Part shown: positions 54,356 through 64,000 of the stretch, in pieces
How the letters are laid out: the number at the start of each line of letters is the position of its first letter
How positions within the stretch are numbered: position 1 is the stretch's first letter
Source of the DNA: an uncultured Eubacteriales bacterium
GTDB taxonomy: Bacteria; Bacillota; Clostridia; TANB77; CAG-508
Direction of reading: 5' to 3'
DNA: 64,000 bases
NCBI GenBank assembly: GCA_948468315.1
Contig: CAOKHL010000001.1
Location: 62,001-126,000, forward strand
The notes under the pieces: generated by a model
What the model was told of the DNA's origin: nothing
The model's database searches: none
Seen by the model: only the letters and a program-made list of their open reading frames with translations
Position numbers and translations under genes: made by a program

Positions 54356-57350
54356 AATGAAATTATATGAACTTGCAAAAGAAATAGATGTATCTAGTAA
54401 GGATTTATTAGAACAAGCAAAAACATTAGGAATTGAATTAAAAAGTCATTTAAGTAGTATTTCAGATGAGGAAGCAAAGACTTTAAAAGAAAGATTTGGT
54501 AAAAAAGATTCAAAAGAAGCTACAAAAAAAGAGGAGAAAAAGCCTAAAAAAGAGGCTGCACAAAAGAAAGATAATCCAGTAATAATTAGAAGAGAAGTGA
54601 TTATTGAAGAGGAAAATAAACATAAAAAGCAAGAAAACCAAAAGCAAGAAAATAAAAATCCATTTGTTCAAAGAAATCAAAAAAAGGATTATAATATTGT
54701 TTACAGAAACAAACCAGAAAAGCCAATGACTGTAAGTGAATTATTTGGATTAAATAAAGACAATGATAAAAAACAAGAGGATGTAGAAAATAAAGAAAAA
54801 ATGGAAGTAAAAGAAGAGAAAATAATCGAACCAAAAGAAGAAAAAATAGCAGATGTAAAACCAGAAGATGTAAACAAAAATGTAAATCAAAATACTGCTC
54901 AAAAAGCCAATAGAAATAATGATTTCCAAGAAAAAAGAAATCAAACTCATAATTATAGAAAAAACAATGAAGATGGTAATTACCAATCTCGTAATTATAA
55001 AAACAATAACGAAGAAGGAAATTATCAAAATAGAAGAAGAGAAGGATTTAGACCAAATCAAAGAAATAATGAAAATCAAACAGGATTCCAAAGAAGAGAT
55101 AACAATAGATTTAATAAAAACAATAATGGAGAAAAAAATTGGCAAAAAGATAATAGAGCTAATGGACAAAATAATAATTACAGAAATAATAATCAAAATG
55201 GAAGAAATGGATATAATAACAACAATAATAGATTTAACAATAACAGACGTCCATTGGATGAAAGAGGAATTGAAAAGAACATCAAAAATATTATGACAGT
55301 TGAAACAAACATGGAAGAGAAGACTACTCGTGAATATAACAGAAACATAGATAAACAAAAAAGTAATAATAAATTTGATGAGTCAAGAGCTAATAAAAAG
55401 AAAAATAATAGAAGAAATCAAGAAGATATAAATGAAAAGAAATTAAATAATTTAAAACAAAGAAATAATTTATCAAATATGTTTGAAGACCAGGAAGATA
55501 GTATGTTAGATTACTATGATTTAACAACACAAAGAGGAAGAAAAGGAAAGAAAAAGGCAGATAAAAATGGAGAAGAAAGAACAAAACAAAAAATATTCAA
55601 ACTTACAGAAATTACAATACCAGAATCTATTAGTGTAAAAGATTTAGCAACAGAGTTAAAGAAAACATCAAGTGAAATTATAATGAAACTTATGTCGCTT
55701 GGAATTATGGCAACACTAAATAATGATTTAGATTTTGATACAGCATTTTTAGTAGCATCTGAATATGGAGTAACAGCTAATAAAAAACAAGAAATAAAAG
55801 AAGAAGATGTATTATTTGATGAATCAGAAGATTTGGATACAGAATTAGTTGAACGTCCACCAGTAGTAGTAGTTATGGGACACGTTGACCATGGTAAAAC
55901 TTCACTTTTAGATGTTATTAGAAAAACAAATGTAATAGGTGGAGAAGCAGGTGGGATTACACAAGCAATAGGTGCTTATAAAGTTAAAGTAAATGATAGA
56001 GAAATAACATTTTTAGATACACCAGGACATGAAGCATTTACTCAAATGAGAGCTAGAGGAGCACAAATAACAGATATAGCAATATTAGTAGTTGCTGCAA
56101 ATGATGGAGTAATGCCACAAACTGTAGAAGCTATAAACCATGCAAAATCAGCAGGAATACCTATCATAGTTGCAATAAACAAAATAGATTTACCAGAAGC
56201 AAATCCTCAAAGAGTAAAAGAAGAATTAATGAAATATGAATTAGTTCCAGAAGAATGGGGAGGAGACACAATATTTGTAGAAATTTCTGCTAGAAATAAT
56301 TTAAATATTGACCAATTACTTGAAATGGTATTATTACAAGCAGATATGTTAGAATTAAAAGCAAATCCAACAAAACAATCCAAAGGAGCTGTAATAGAAG
56401 CAAGACTTGACAAAAATAAAGGAGCAATTGCATCTGTTTTAGTACAAAGAGGAAAATTAGATGTTGGAGATACAGTTGTTGTCGGAACTTCAATTGGTAG
56501 AATACGTTCAATGGTAAATGATAAAGGTAAAAAAGTAAAATCAGCAGGTCCTTCAACACCAGTTGAAATTATGGGATTAACAGAGGTTCCTCAAGCAGGA
56601 GACATCTTCTATGAAGTAAAAGATGAAAAAATGGCAAAACATCTAATAGAAAGAAGAAAACGTCAAGAAAGAGAAAAATCAATAAATCAAATAGGAGCTG
56701 TAACACTAGATAACTTATTTGGGCAAATGGAAGAAGGAAAATTAAAACAATTAAACTTAATAGTAAAAGCAGATGTTCAAGGTTCTGTTGAAGCATTAAA
56801 ACAATCATTAGAAAAATTGTCAAATGAAGAAGTAAGAGTAAAAGTAATCCATAGTGCAGCAGGTGCAGTAACAGAATCAGATGTAACACTTGCAAAAGTT
56901 TCAAATGCAATAATTATAGCATTTAATGTAAGACCAGTAGTTACTGCTAAACAAGAAGCAGAAAAAGATGAAGTTGAAATAAAACAATATTCTGTAATTT
57001 ATCAAGCAATAGATGATGTAGAAGCAGCTATGAAAGGATTATTAGACCCTAGATTTGAAGAAGAAATAATAGGAACAGCAGAAATAAGACAAATATTTAA
57101 AATATCAAATGTTGGAACTGTTGGTGGTTCAATGGTATTAACAGGAAAGATAGAAAGAAATGCAGGTGTAAGAGTAATCCGTGATGATGTTGTTATACAT
57201 GAAGGAAAACTTGTATCATTAAAACGTTATAAAGATGATGTAAAAGAAGTAGCAAAAGACTATGAATGTGGTATACAATTAGAAAAATATAATGATATAA
57301 AAGAGGGAGATATAATAGAAGCATTTTTAATGAAAGAAATAAAAAGATAG
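54348..57350 (+). CDS. infB: Translation initiation factor IF-2 with Asn-rich N-domain
   Basis: About 1000 residues. I choose TTG 54348 because GGGGTGAG is 5 nt upstream and it yields [M][19 protein letters not shown], the standard IF2N start. Residues ~180-330 are highly Asn/Arg-rich ([28 protein letters not shown]) and expand the linker. Second IF2N segment [20 protein letters not shown]; GTPase: [17 protein letters not shown] near 510, [13 protein letters not shown]; then domains II-IV. It overlaps ylxR by 8 nt. Confidence 0.95.
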   Translation: MGKMKLYELAKEIDVSSKDLLEQAKTLGIELKSHLSSISDEEAKTLKERFGKKDSKEATKKEEKKPKKEAAQKKDNPVIIRREVIIEEENKHKKQENQKQENKNPFVQRNQKKDYNIVYRNKPEKPMTVSELFGLNKDNDKKQEDVENKEKMEVKEEKIIEPKEEKIADVKPEDVNKNVNQNTAQKANRNNDFQEKRNQTHNYRKNNEDGNYQSRNYKNNNEEGNYQNRRREGFRPNQRNNENQTGFQRRDNNRFNKNNNGEKNWQKDNRANGQNNNYRNNNQNGRNGYNNNNNRFNNNRRPLDERGIEKNIKNIMTVETNMEEKTTREYNRNIDKQKSNNKFDESRANKKKNNRRNQEDINEKKLNNLKQRNNLSNMFEDQEDSMLDYYDLTTQRGRKGKKKADKNGEERTKQKIFKLTEITIPESISVKDLATELKKTSSEIIMKLMSLGIMATLNNDLDFDTAFLVASEYGVTANKKQEIKEEDVLFDESEDLDTELVERPPVVVVMGHVDHGKTSLLDVIRKTNVIGGEAGGITQAIGAYKVKVNDREITFLDTPGHEAFTQMRARGAQITDIAILVVAANDGVMPQTVEAINHAKSAGIPIIVAINKIDLPEANPQRVKEELMKYELVPEEWGGDTIFVEISARNNLNIDQLLEMVLLQADMLELKANPTKQSKGAVIEARLDKNKGAIASVLVQRGKLDVGDTVVVGTSIGRIRSMVNDKGKKVKSAGPSTPVEIMGLTEVPQAGDIFYEVKDEKMAKHLIERRKRQEREKSINQIGAVTLDNLFGQMEEGKLKQLNLIVKADVQGSVEALKQSLEKLSNEEVRVKVIHSAAGAVTESDVTLAKVSNAIIIAFNVRPVVTAKQEAEKDEVEIKQYSVIYQAIDDVEAAMKGLLDPRFEEEIIGTAEIRQIFKISNVGTVGGSMVLTGKIERNAGVRVIRDDVVIHEGKLVSLKRYKDDVKEVAKDYECGIQLEKYNDIKEGDIIEAFLMKEIKR

Positions 57351-57370
57351 TTTAAATAGGAGTGAGACTA

Positions 57371-57883
57371 ATGGCAAGAACACATGCAGAGTTTGCTAAG
57401 CAGTTAAAAGTTGAAAAAAGCACACAAACAAAGCCATCAAATAATGAATATATGCAATCTATTAATGGAAATACTCAAGAAAGATCTAAAATAATAGTAA
57501 TGAAAAATAGAAATAATATAGCACCAGAATTTATAGAGTACAAAAAGCAAAGAATGAATAACAAATATAATAATTGGGTAAAACAAAGACGTGAAAATGG
57601 AGAAGATTGTAGTATAGAGTTATTTGAAAAATTAAAAAGTTATTTTAACAGAGAAGAAAAAAAGTTAGAAGAGCTTTTTCAAATAGACTATAAAAAAGCA
57701 GAAAAGAAATATAATAGTGGACGTGGATATACTGATGATGATGAAATCATGTATCAAATTAAAAGAAAACTATATGAGTGGAGAGAAAGTGACACTCAAT
57801 ATCAAGAATTAAAAAAAGAAATTGAAGAGTTTAGAATGATAAGTGATAAGTCAATAGAATCATTATCATATGGTGGAAGATAA
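57371..57883 (+). CDS. Hypothetical basic protein between infB and rbfA
   Basis: About 170 residues from ATG 57371, behind AGGAG. Charged and helical throughout (EFIEYKKQRMNNKYNNWVKQ, LKSYFNREEKKLEELFQIDY, EIMYQIKRKLYEWRESDTQY). No signal peptide or known motif. Its place inside a translation operon could mean an RNA- or ribosome-related role, which is only inference. Confidence 0.55.
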   Translation: MARTHAEFAKQLKVEKSTQTKPSNNEYMQSINGNTQERSKIIVMKNRNNIAPEFIEYKKQRMNNKYNNWVKQRRENGEDCSIELFEKLKSYFNREEKKLEELFQIDYKKAEKKYNSGRGYTDDDEIMYQIKRKLYEWRESDTQYQELKKEIEEFRMISDKSIESLSYGGR

Positions 57884-57960
57884 AAAATATCATTTTAAAT
57901 TAAAAATAAATTTCACTTCAGGGCTATGTGTCTTGAAGTGAAATAAGAAAGGAAGGTTTT

Positions 57961-58329
57961 ATGCCTCAAAAGAAAACAACAAATCGTATGGACAAGGTTA
58001 ATGAAACTCTAAGGAAAGAAATTAGCTTAATAATAGACCAAGATTTAAAAAATCCTAATATAACAGGTATAATTAGTGTAACAAAGGTAAAAACAGCAGT
58101 AGATTTGAGTTCTGCTAGGGTATATATAAGTTTACTAAATTGCAAAAGCAAAAAAAATACACTTCAAGGAATAAAAAAAGCATCAGGCTATATTAGGTCA
58201 GAATTAGCAAAAAGAATAAACTTAAGATATACGCCAGAATTAATATTTGAAATTGATGAGTCAATGGAATATGGTTCAAGAATAGAAAATATATTAAAGG
58301 AGATTATGCCACCAAAGAACGAAGAATAA
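57961..58329 (+). CDS. rbfA: Ribosome-binding factor A
   Basis: 122 residues. Motifs RMDKVNETLRKEISLIIDQD, SVTKVKTAVDLSSARVYISL, LRYTPELIFEIDESMEYG. KH-fold 30S maturation factor. A 9-10 bp stem (57911-57920 with 57934-57943) precedes it without a T-run. Confidence 0.94.
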   Translation: MPQKKTTNRMDKVNETLRKEISLIIDQDLKNPNITGIISVTKVKTAVDLSSARVYISLLNCKSKKNTLQGIKKASGYIRSELAKRINLRYTPELIFEIDESMEYGSRIENILKEIMPPKNEE

Positions 58330-58344
58330 TAAAAGGGGAGAAAT

Positions 58345-59301
58345 ATGACTTTAGATACAATTTTAGAAGAAATAAAAAAAGCAGAAACAGTTGTAATTTT
58401 GACACATGAGTTACCAGATGGGGATGCTGTAGGAAGCTCTCTTGCAGTTAAATTTGCTTTAGAAAGTTTAGGAAAAAACGTAGATGTAATAATTCCTGAA
58501 TATCCAAAATCATTTGAATTTATGCCTGGAATAGAACATCTAAAAAAGGCATCAGATATAGAAAGATATGATTTAGCGATTAGCTTAGATTGTGCAGATT
58601 ATAGGATTCTAAAAGGATATAATAAATATTTTGAAACAGCAAAAATGAGATTAGTTATAGATCATCATGGAAGTAATGTTATGTATGGAGATATAAACTT
58701 TATAGATCCAGTAGCACCAGCGTGTTGCCAAGTATTAATAGGAATGTTTAAATACTTTGGAATAAATCTAACTAAAGATATGGCAACATGTATAATGACA
58801 GGGATAATAACAGACACAGGTGGATTTGCGTATAATGCGACAACAGAAACATTTGAATTTGCATCAGAAATATTAAGGCTTGGAGTAAATATTACAGAGA
58901 TATTTACTAAAGCATTACATACAAAAACTAAAGCAAATTTTGAATTAAGTAAAAGAGCTATGGATAGAATGGAATTTTTAGAAAATGGAAAAGTAGCTTT
59001 TACATACATAACAGCTGAAGATGAAAATGAAGTAAATGCTGAACAAGGAGACTATGAAGGAATAGTAAATATAGGAAGAAATATAGAAGATGTAGAAGTT
59101 TCAATATTTTTACATGAAGTAAAAGATAAAGGTTTCAAAATATCACTAAGGTCTTTAGAATATATTGATGTAGCAAATATAGCTATAATGTTAGGTGGAG
59201 GTGGACATCAAAAAGCTGCGGGGGCATATCAGAAAGGTACACCTGAACAAATAAAAGAAAAGGTTTTAATTGAAATAAGAAAACAACTTAGAAGTGAATA
59301 G
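58345..59301 (+). CDS. nrnA: DHH phosphoesterase NrnA (nanoRNase/pAp phosphatase)
   Basis: 318 residues. DHH motifs: VVILTHELPDGDAVGSSLAV, AISLDCAD, LVIDHHGSN, and the DHHA1 C-terminal GGGGHQKAAGAY. It degrades short RNAs and 3'-phosphoadenosine 5'-phosphate. Same order (rbfA-nrnA-truB) as in many Firmicutes. Confidence 0.95.
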   Translation: MTLDTILEEIKKAETVVILTHELPDGDAVGSSLAVKFALESLGKNVDVIIPEYPKSFEFMPGIEHLKKASDIERYDLAISLDCADYRILKGYNKYFETAKMRLVIDHHGSNVMYGDINFIDPVAPACCQVLIGMFKYFGINLTKDMATCIMTGIITDTGGFAYNATTETFEFASEILRLGVNITEIFTKALHTKTKANFELSKRAMDRMEFLENGKVAFTYITAEDENEVNAEQGDYEGIVNIGRNIEDVEVSIFLHEVKDKGFKISLRSLEYIDVANIAIMLGGGGHQKAAGAYQKGTPEQIKEKVLIEIRKQLRSE

Positions 59302-59341
59302 GATTTACTTCTTTAGATAATTAATGTAAAAAAGAAAATTG

Positions 59342-59374
59342 AGACGGTTTCAAAAAATGAACTGTCTTTTTTTC
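59342..59374 (+). terminator. Terminator before truB
   Basis: AGACGGTT pairs with AACTGTCT (one G-U) then TTTTTTT (to ~59373). Confidence 0.75.
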
Positions 59375-59393
59375 TGATAAGGAGCAAGTTTTA

Positions 59394-60260
59394 ATGGATG
59401 GAATAGTAATAATAAATAAAGAAAAAAATTGGACTTCAAATGATATAGTTCAGAAATTGAAAGGAATGTTACATGAAAAGACAGGACATACAGGAACTTT
59501 AGATCCATTGGCCACAGGGGTTTTACCAATATTAGTTGGAAAAGGAACATCTCTTTCTAAGTATTTAATAAATCATAATAAAGAATATATTGCTACAATA
59601 AAATTAGGAAAAAAGACAACAACAGCGGATTCTGAAGGTGAAATTGTAGAACAGAAAAAAGTAAATAATGATATGTTAGAAAAAGAAAATGTTATAAAAG
59701 TGTTGGAAAGTTTTAAAGGAAAACAAAGTCAAATTCCACCAATGTATTCTGCAATAAAGGTAAATGGAAAAAAGCTTTATCAATATGCAAGAAGCGGTCA
59801 AAATATAAAGATAGAACCAAGAGAAATTGAAATATATAATATAGAATTAATATCAATTTTAGAGGAAGAAAAAGAAATAATATATAAAGTACAGTGTTCA
59901 AAAGGAACATATATAAGGTCTTTGTGTGAAGATATAGCGGAAAAATTGGGTACTGTTGGATTTATGAAAGAATTGAAAAGAACTAAAGTGGGGGATTTTT
60001 GCATAGAAGATTCTTTGAAAATTGGTGATGTGGAAGAGAATATTGGTAGTTTAGATAAGAAGATTATAACAATTGAAAGTTTTTTTGAAAGTAGTGGAAA
60101 GATTAATTTAAGTAATAAGCAGTTGGAACGTTTTTTGAATGGAGTAAGAATTAGTGTGTTAGAAGAAACTGGAATATATAGAGTGTATAATGAAGATATA
60201 GAGTTTGTGGGAATAGGTAGAGTAGAAGATGGGAGATTGAAGAGAGATATTATAGTTTAA
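59394..60260 (+). CDS. truB: tRNA pseudouridine-55 synthase TruB
   Basis: 288 residues. Catalytic Asp in HTGTLDPLATGVLPI; further TTTADSEGEIV, IPPMYSAIKVNGKKLYQYAR, CSKGTYIRSLCEDIAEKLG. It makes psi-55 in the T-loop of tRNAs. Confidence 0.96.
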   Translation: MDGIVIINKEKNWTSNDIVQKLKGMLHEKTGHTGTLDPLATGVLPILVGKGTSLSKYLINHNKEYIATIKLGKKTTTADSEGEIVEQKKVNNDMLEKENVIKVLESFKGKQSQIPPMYSAIKVNGKKLYQYARSGQNIKIEPREIEIYNIELISILEEEKEIIYKVQCSKGTYIRSLCEDIAEKLGTVGFMKELKRTKVGDFCIEDSLKIGDVEENIGSLDKKIITIESFFESSGKINLSNKQLERFLNGVRISVLEETGIYRVYNEDIEFVGIGRVEDGRLKRDIIV

Positions 60261-60289
60261 GTTTTACTTTAAAAAATTTAAAAAATCAC

Positions 60290-60318
60290 TTGCTATTTGT
60301 CGAAAAATAAAATATAAT
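60290..60318 (+). promoter_or_regulatory. Promoter with a perfect Spo0A box inside the spacer
   Basis: TTGCTA (60290-60295), 17-bp spacer, TATAAT (60313-60318). TGTCGAA at 60298-60304 lies between -35 and -10, a position suited to repression or overlap control by Spo0A. Confidence 0.5.
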
Positions 60319-60351
60319 AAAAATGAATGAAAGACACTTAGGAGGAAAAGT

Positions 60352-61200
60352 ATGGAAGATTTTGCAACATATATATTAGAGGAAGAAAATTTAGCACAAA
60401 AAATGTTAATAACATATTATTTGTCAAAAAAGACAGGAATATTTTTTGACAAATCAATAGTATTAAAAGCAGAAATAGCAAAAATGTTTATAGAATACAT
60501 GGAAATAAATGTAGACAAAAATTTAGTATTAACTGCAATGCTATTATGTAATTGTAAAAAAATAGAAAATGCCCAGAAAATAGGTAAATTAGAGACTTTT
60601 GCAGAAGAAGGGGCTAAGTATTTATCAACATTAGGATTTAATAAACGTTTTTGTAAAATATGTGAAGAAGTAAACAGATATAGTGAAAGTTCTCCAAGAG
60701 AGAAGGAAAGTGACATATTAGAAGTAGTAGACCAATTTACAGGGCTAATATTAAACAGAGTAGAAAGAGAAGCATTTACAACTAAAGAAGCATTAGTTGT
60801 ATTAAGAGAAAGAAACTTAAAATATACAAATAATAGATATATAGATTTATTTTCAGAATTCATAACAGAACTAGAAGATATAACAATAAAAGAAACAATA
60901 GATGTACCAATAATAAAAAAATTAGTACATTTACACAACAAAGAGGCAAATGTAAAAATATTTATTGCAACATTAACAAATAGATATTTAGAGAAAATAA
61001 ATGAAGCACTTGCTCAAAATATGAAGAAAAAGGCTAAAAACGTTTTATCAGAAGAAGAGGAGTTATCTAGTATAAAAACAGATAAAGAAAAAATGAAAGA
61101 ATTAGCAGCAGCAACAAAAAAATCAACAAGAGCATTATTTAGTGATGATACAGCGAAAAAAGTATTAAATCATAAATCAAAATACAAAGTGGAGGAATAA
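60352..61200 (+). CDS. Hypothetical helical protein upstream of endonuclease Q
   Basis: 282 residues, fully helical by pattern. It has a middle region (LVLTAMLLCNCKKIENAQK, LETFAEEGAKYLSTLGFNKR) that loosely resembles an HD-type helical bundle, but no complete HD metal motif is visible. The C-terminus is Lys/Glu-rich. It is 1 bp from the EndoQ start and so co-transcribed. Function not known. Confidence 0.6.
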   Translation: MEDFATYILEEENLAQKMLITYYLSKKTGIFFDKSIVLKAEIAKMFIEYMEINVDKNLVLTAMLLCNCKKIENAQKIGKLETFAEEGAKYLSTLGFNKRFCKICEEVNRYSESSPREKESDILEVVDQFTGLILNRVEREAFTTKEALVVLRERNLKYTNNRYIDLFSEFITELEDITIKETIDVPIIKKLVHLHNKEANVKIFIATLTNRYLEKINEALAQNMKKKAKNVLSEEEELSSIKTDKEKMKELAAATKKSTRALFSDDTAKKVLNHKSKYKVEE

Positions 61201-61201
61201 A

Positions 61202-62395
61202 ATGTACGAAATATTTGCAGATTTACATATACATATAGGAAGGTCAGAAAGCGGAAAACCAATAAAAATAACAGGAGCAAGGAGTTTAAATTTTGCAAAT
61301 ATTGCAAGAGAATGTTGTGAAAGAAAAGGTATACAAGTAGCAGGAATTATAGATTGCGCATCACCTTATGTAATAGAAGATATAGAAAAATTTCTAAGTA
61401 CAGGAGATGCTTATGAATTAAAAGATGGTGGAATAATTTATAAAGACAAAGTTTGCATATTACTTGGAAGTGAAGTAGAAACATCAGAAAAAGGAAGAAA
61501 TGGAAAATGCGGAAGTGCACATAATGTGTGCTTTTTCCCATATTTAAAAGATATTAAAGGATTTTCTAATGAACTTTCAAAACATATAAAAAACATAACA
61601 TTAAGCACCCAGCGCTCAGACTTATCAGGATATGAGCTTATAGACATAGTAGAAAAATATAATGGAATACTAATACCAGCACATGTATTTACACCACATA
61701 AAAGTTATTATGGAAATTGTACAGATAGATTAAAAGACATATTTAAAGAGAAATATGACAAGATATTTGCAATAGAGTTAGGACTAAGTTCAGACACATT
61801 TTTAGCAGACCAAATTCAAGAACTTGAAAATAAAACATTTGTAACAAATTCAGATGCACACTCTCTTCCAAAAATAGCGAGAGAATATAATAAAATGCAA
61901 GTTGAAGATATATCTTTTAAAGAAATTGTAAAAGCACTAAAAAATGAAGATGGAAGAAAGATGCTTGCAAATTATGGTCTAGACCCAAAACTTGGAAAAT
62001 ATCATAGAAGTTTTTGTGAAGATTGTAATGACTCAATAGAAATAGATGAAGTAGCAACTGTTTGCCCAGAATGTGGAGGACAAAATATAACTTTTGGGGT
62101 TTTTGATAGAATTGAATTATTAAAAGATAAAAAAGAAACAAAAAGTCCAGAAAATAGACCACCATATATATACCAGGTACCTTTAAGTTTTATACCAGGA
62201 GTAGGGGGAAAAACAGTAGAAAAATTATTAAATCATTTTGAAACAGAAATGAATATTTTACATAAAGTATCAGAAGATGATATAGAAGCAGTAGTTGGAG
62301 AAAAAATCGCGAAAAATATAGTAAATAGTATAAAAGGAAATATACATGTTCACTCTGGTGGTGGTGGTGTATATGGTAGAGTAACTTTAAGTTAA
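61202..62395 (+). CDS. Endonuclease Q-like DNA repair nuclease (PHP + Zn finger + HhH)
   Basis: 397 residues. PHP domain with DLHIHIG at the start, GSEVET, AHVFTPHKS and NSDAHSLPKI metal ligands. A four-Cys zinc finger (CEDCNDS...CPECGG, residues ~275-305) and a helix-hairpin-helix-like end (PLSFIPGVGGKTVEKLLNHF). This is EndoQ, which nicks DNA 5' of deaminated bases such as uracil and hypoxanthine. Mostly archaeal, with some Firmicute homologues. Confidence 0.88.
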   Translation: MYEIFADLHIHIGRSESGKPIKITGARSLNFANIARECCERKGIQVAGIIDCASPYVIEDIEKFLSTGDAYELKDGGIIYKDKVCILLGSEVETSEKGRNGKCGSAHNVCFFPYLKDIKGFSNELSKHIKNITLSTQRSDLSGYELIDIVEKYNGILIPAHVFTPHKSYYGNCTDRLKDIFKEKYDKIFAIELGLSSDTFLADQIQELENKTFVTNSDAHSLPKIAREYNKMQVEDISFKEIVKALKNEDGRKMLANYGLDPKLGKYHRSFCEDCNDSIEIDEVATVCPECGGQNITFGVFDRIELLKDKKETKSPENRPPYIYQVPLSFIPGVGGKTVEKLLNHFETEMNILHKVSEDDIEAVVGEKIAKNIVNSIKGNIHVHSGGGGVYGRVTLS

Positions 62396-62401
62396 ATATT
62401 T

Positions 62402-62457
62402 GAGGACAGTTCCTAATTGTTCGTTTTTATGAACATTATAGGGACAGTTCTTTTTTT
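62402..62457 (+). terminator. REP-like hairpin/terminator
   Basis: Direct copies of GGACAGTTC flank CCTAAtTGTTC...GAACAttatagg pairing, ending in TTTTTTT. It carries the GGGACAGTTCTTTTT core of Firmicute REP-type sequences and relates to the palindrome at 19256. Confidence 0.65.
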
Positions 62458-62517
62458 AAAGCATAAAATCAAATCAACAAGAATAAACATTAGGTATAAA
62501 AAAACAGAGGAGATTTT

Positions 62518-63159
62518 ATGAGAAGGAAAGCATCAAAAATAAAAAATACAATAATCCAATATGCAAAAAATAACTCTAAAGAATATATATTAGTAGTATT
62601 GATATTTATAATAGGGGTATTTATAGGAGTAATGTTTATAAATAACTGTACAGAAGAACAAGAAACAACAATAGTAACATATATAACAGAATTCATAGAG
62701 AAATTTAAAAGTATTGAGACAATAGACAAAGGAAACTTAACAATTACATCAATAAAAAATACAATAATATTAACAGTTATAATATGGTTAGCAGGAACGA
62801 CAGTAATAGGACTACCAGTTGTTTTGGGATTAATATTATTTAGGGGATTTTGTTTAGGATATACAATATCAGCAATAACATTTACAATAGGAGTAGGAAA
62901 AAGCATTACATTTTGTTTATTAGCGTTATTTTTACAAAATATATTATTCATTCCAGCACTTCTAACAATTGGGGTTAGTAGTATAAAATTATATAAAGCA
63001 ATAATAAATGACAGGAGGAAGGAAAATATAAAAATAGAAATAATAAGGCATACTATTATTTCTTTAATAATGTTGGGAGTTTTAATATTATCTTGTTTTA
63101 TAGAAAATGAAATATCAACAAGTCTCCTAAAAATAGGAATAAAATATATGAAATTTTAA
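62518..63159 (+). CDS. spoIIM: Stage II sporulation protein M
   Basis: 213 residues, about five TM helices. SpoIIM motifs: YILVVLIFIIGVFIGVMFIN, LFRGFCLGYTISAITF, LALFLQNILFIPALL. Part of the SpoIIDMP machine driving engulfment. Followed by a XerD gene as in Bacillus (spoIIM-ripX). Confidence 0.9.
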   Translation: MRRKASKIKNTIIQYAKNNSKEYILVVLIFIIGVFIGVMFINNCTEEQETTIVTYITEFIEKFKSIETIDKGNLTITSIKNTIILTVIIWLAGTTVIGLPVVLGLILFRGFCLGYTISAITFTIGVGKSITFCLLALFLQNILFIPALLTIGVSSIKLYKAIINDRRKENIKIEIIRHTIISLIMLGVLILSCFIENEISTSLLKIGIKYMKF

Positions 63160-63258
63160 TTTTCTAAAAAGGATAATAGAAAAATCACTAAAAAAGTATT
63201 GATATTGGACCAGAAAAAATTTTATAGCAAAAAAAGTTAAAAAAAATCAAAAAAACTA

Positions 63259-63287
63259 TTTACATTTTCGAATTAGTTTGATATAAC
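63259..63287 (+). promoter_or_regulatory. Promoter of xerD
   Basis: TTTACA (63259-63264), 17-bp spacer, TATAAC (63282-63287). Confidence 0.5.
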
Positions 63288-63346
63288 ATATACAAACCTT
63301 ATGTAAATAAATTATTGCATAAAATCTGAAAATATGGAGAATGGTA

Positions 63347-64000
63347 ATGGAAAAACAATTAAAACAATTTTTTAAATTTCTTGAAACAGAAAAGAAAGCA
63401 TCAAACAATACACTACAATCATACAAAAGAGATTTAAAGCAATTTTCTGAATATTTAGAAGAAAATGAAATAAAATATAATAAAGTAACTGAAAGAGAAA
63501 TAAAAGAATATCTACAATTCTTAGCAGAGCAAGATAAAAAGCCATCTACAATATCAAGAACAATAGCATCAATAAGAGCATTTTATCAATATGAAGTAAA
63601 AAACAAGAAAAACATAGAAGACCCAACAGAAAATATACAATCACCAAAAATAGAAAAAAGAACACCATGTATATTAACATCAAAAGAGATAGAATTACTA
63701 TTAGAACAACCAACAAATGAAGACTTAAAAGGAATAAGAGATAAAGCAATGTTAGAATTTGCATATGCTTCAGGAATGAGAGTTACAGAAGTAATCTCTC
63801 TAAATATAGAAGATGTAAATTTACAAGAAGGAACAGTAATATGCAGAAGTGGAAGCAAAACAAGAATTATTCCTTTAGGAAAATTATGTCTTCATGCATT
63901 AAAAGAATATATAGAAAATGCACGTAAAATATTAGTGAAGACAGATAAAGAAAAATCTCTATTTGTTAATTTAAATGGAAGAAGATTAACAAGACAAGGA
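63347..64000 (+). CDS. xerD: Tyrosine recombinase XerD, cut by window end
   Basis: The first 218 residues are present from ATG 63347 (GGAGA upstream; ATG 63341 is possible). N-terminal SAM-like domain: FFKFLETEKKASNNTLQSYK, RDLKQFSEYLEENE, SRTIASIRAFYQYE. Catalytic domain start: RDKAMLEFAYASGMRVTEVI with the first catalytic Arg, and CRSGSKTRIIPLG with the conserved Lys region. The HxxR and Tyr lie beyond the window. It resolves chromosome dimers at dif. Confidence 0.9.
   Translation, partial: MEKQLKQFFKFLETEKKASNNTLQSYKRDLKQFSEYLEENEIKYNKVTEREIKEYLQFLAEQDKKPSTISRTIASIRAFYQYEVKNKKNIEDPTENIQSPKIEKRTPCILTSKEIELLLEQPTNEDLKGIRDKAMLEFAYASGMRVTEVISLNIEDVNLQEGTVICRSGSKTRIIPLGKLCLHALKEYIENARKILVKTDKEKSLFVNLNGRRLTRQG

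Noticed and set aside
54919-55296. Ile/Lys-rich ORF inside infB
   Set aside because: Frame shadow of the Asn-rich IF2 linker.

Overview
The window is a very AT-rich, gene-dense stretch of a low-GC, Gram-positive, endospore-forming anaerobe of the Clostridia type. The evidence is the sporulation genes (a sipL-like DUF3794/LysM gene, yunB, spoIIM), Spo0A-box-like sites, GatCAB next to AspRS, a T-box leader, a sortase pilus locus, and strong AGGAGG ribosome binding sites with A-rich codon use. An uncultured gut Clostridia lineage is likely, but I cannot name a genus.

Layout: 1-6.9 kb holds a GDPD fragment, a GH57 branching enzyme and DUF4912 protein on the minus strand, then TetR, an acyl-CoA ligase and a coiled-coil protein. 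7-8 kb holds a CAT-anticodon tRNA and a 42-bp-repeat coiled-coil gene. 8.1-15.1 kb is an envelope/division run: ftsE, ftsX, two M23 hydrolases, an S41 protease, pgsA and prmC. 15.3-20.6 kb has a PemK/MazF-like gene, a Cys-rich CBS protein, sipL, yunB, a purine nucleoside phosphorylase and a GNAT-like gene. 20.9-27.5 kb has pyrG, a CmpB-type membrane protein, a ribbon-helix-helix gene, a palindromic repeat and a heterodimeric ABC exporter. 27.8-34.2 kb is a surface pilus locus (FGE-like protein, LPxTG adhesin, isopeptide pilin, class C sortase). 34.2-37.5 kb has ymdB, a type III toxin-antitoxin locus (36-nt RNA repeats plus a ToxN/AbiQ toxin), a second copy of the palindromic repeat and pyk. 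37.6-43.4 kb has Asp23/AmaP/DUF2273, nusB, xseA, xseB, a PAP2-like protein and a flavoprotein. 43.4-48.9 kb is T-box-aspS-gatCAB. 49-64 kb has murD, rimP-nusA-ylxR-infB, rbfA-nrnA-truB, endonuclease Q, spoIIM and the start of xerD.

The most striking observation is genome-wide in character. Five genes (yunB, an ABC exporter subunit, xseA, aspS, murD) are each split by a +1 frame change. In every case the upstream frame reads an in-frame CGG codon at the break, and skipping its C restores a GGN glycine codon and the conserved protein. By eye I find only six in-frame CGG codons in the whole window, and five are these sites. Two of the genes (aspS, murD) are normally essential. This is either a systematic sequence artefact or an undescribed recoding in which CGGN is read by +1 frameshifting or as a four-base glycine codon.

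Other unusual material includes the ToxIN-like locus, two 190-bp elements with covarying 39-41 bp terminal inverted repeats, three pairs of 33-nt palindromic units between translation genes, a 32-residue poly-asparagine micro-ORF, and three genes whose Shine-Dalgarno is separated from the start codon by a hairpin.
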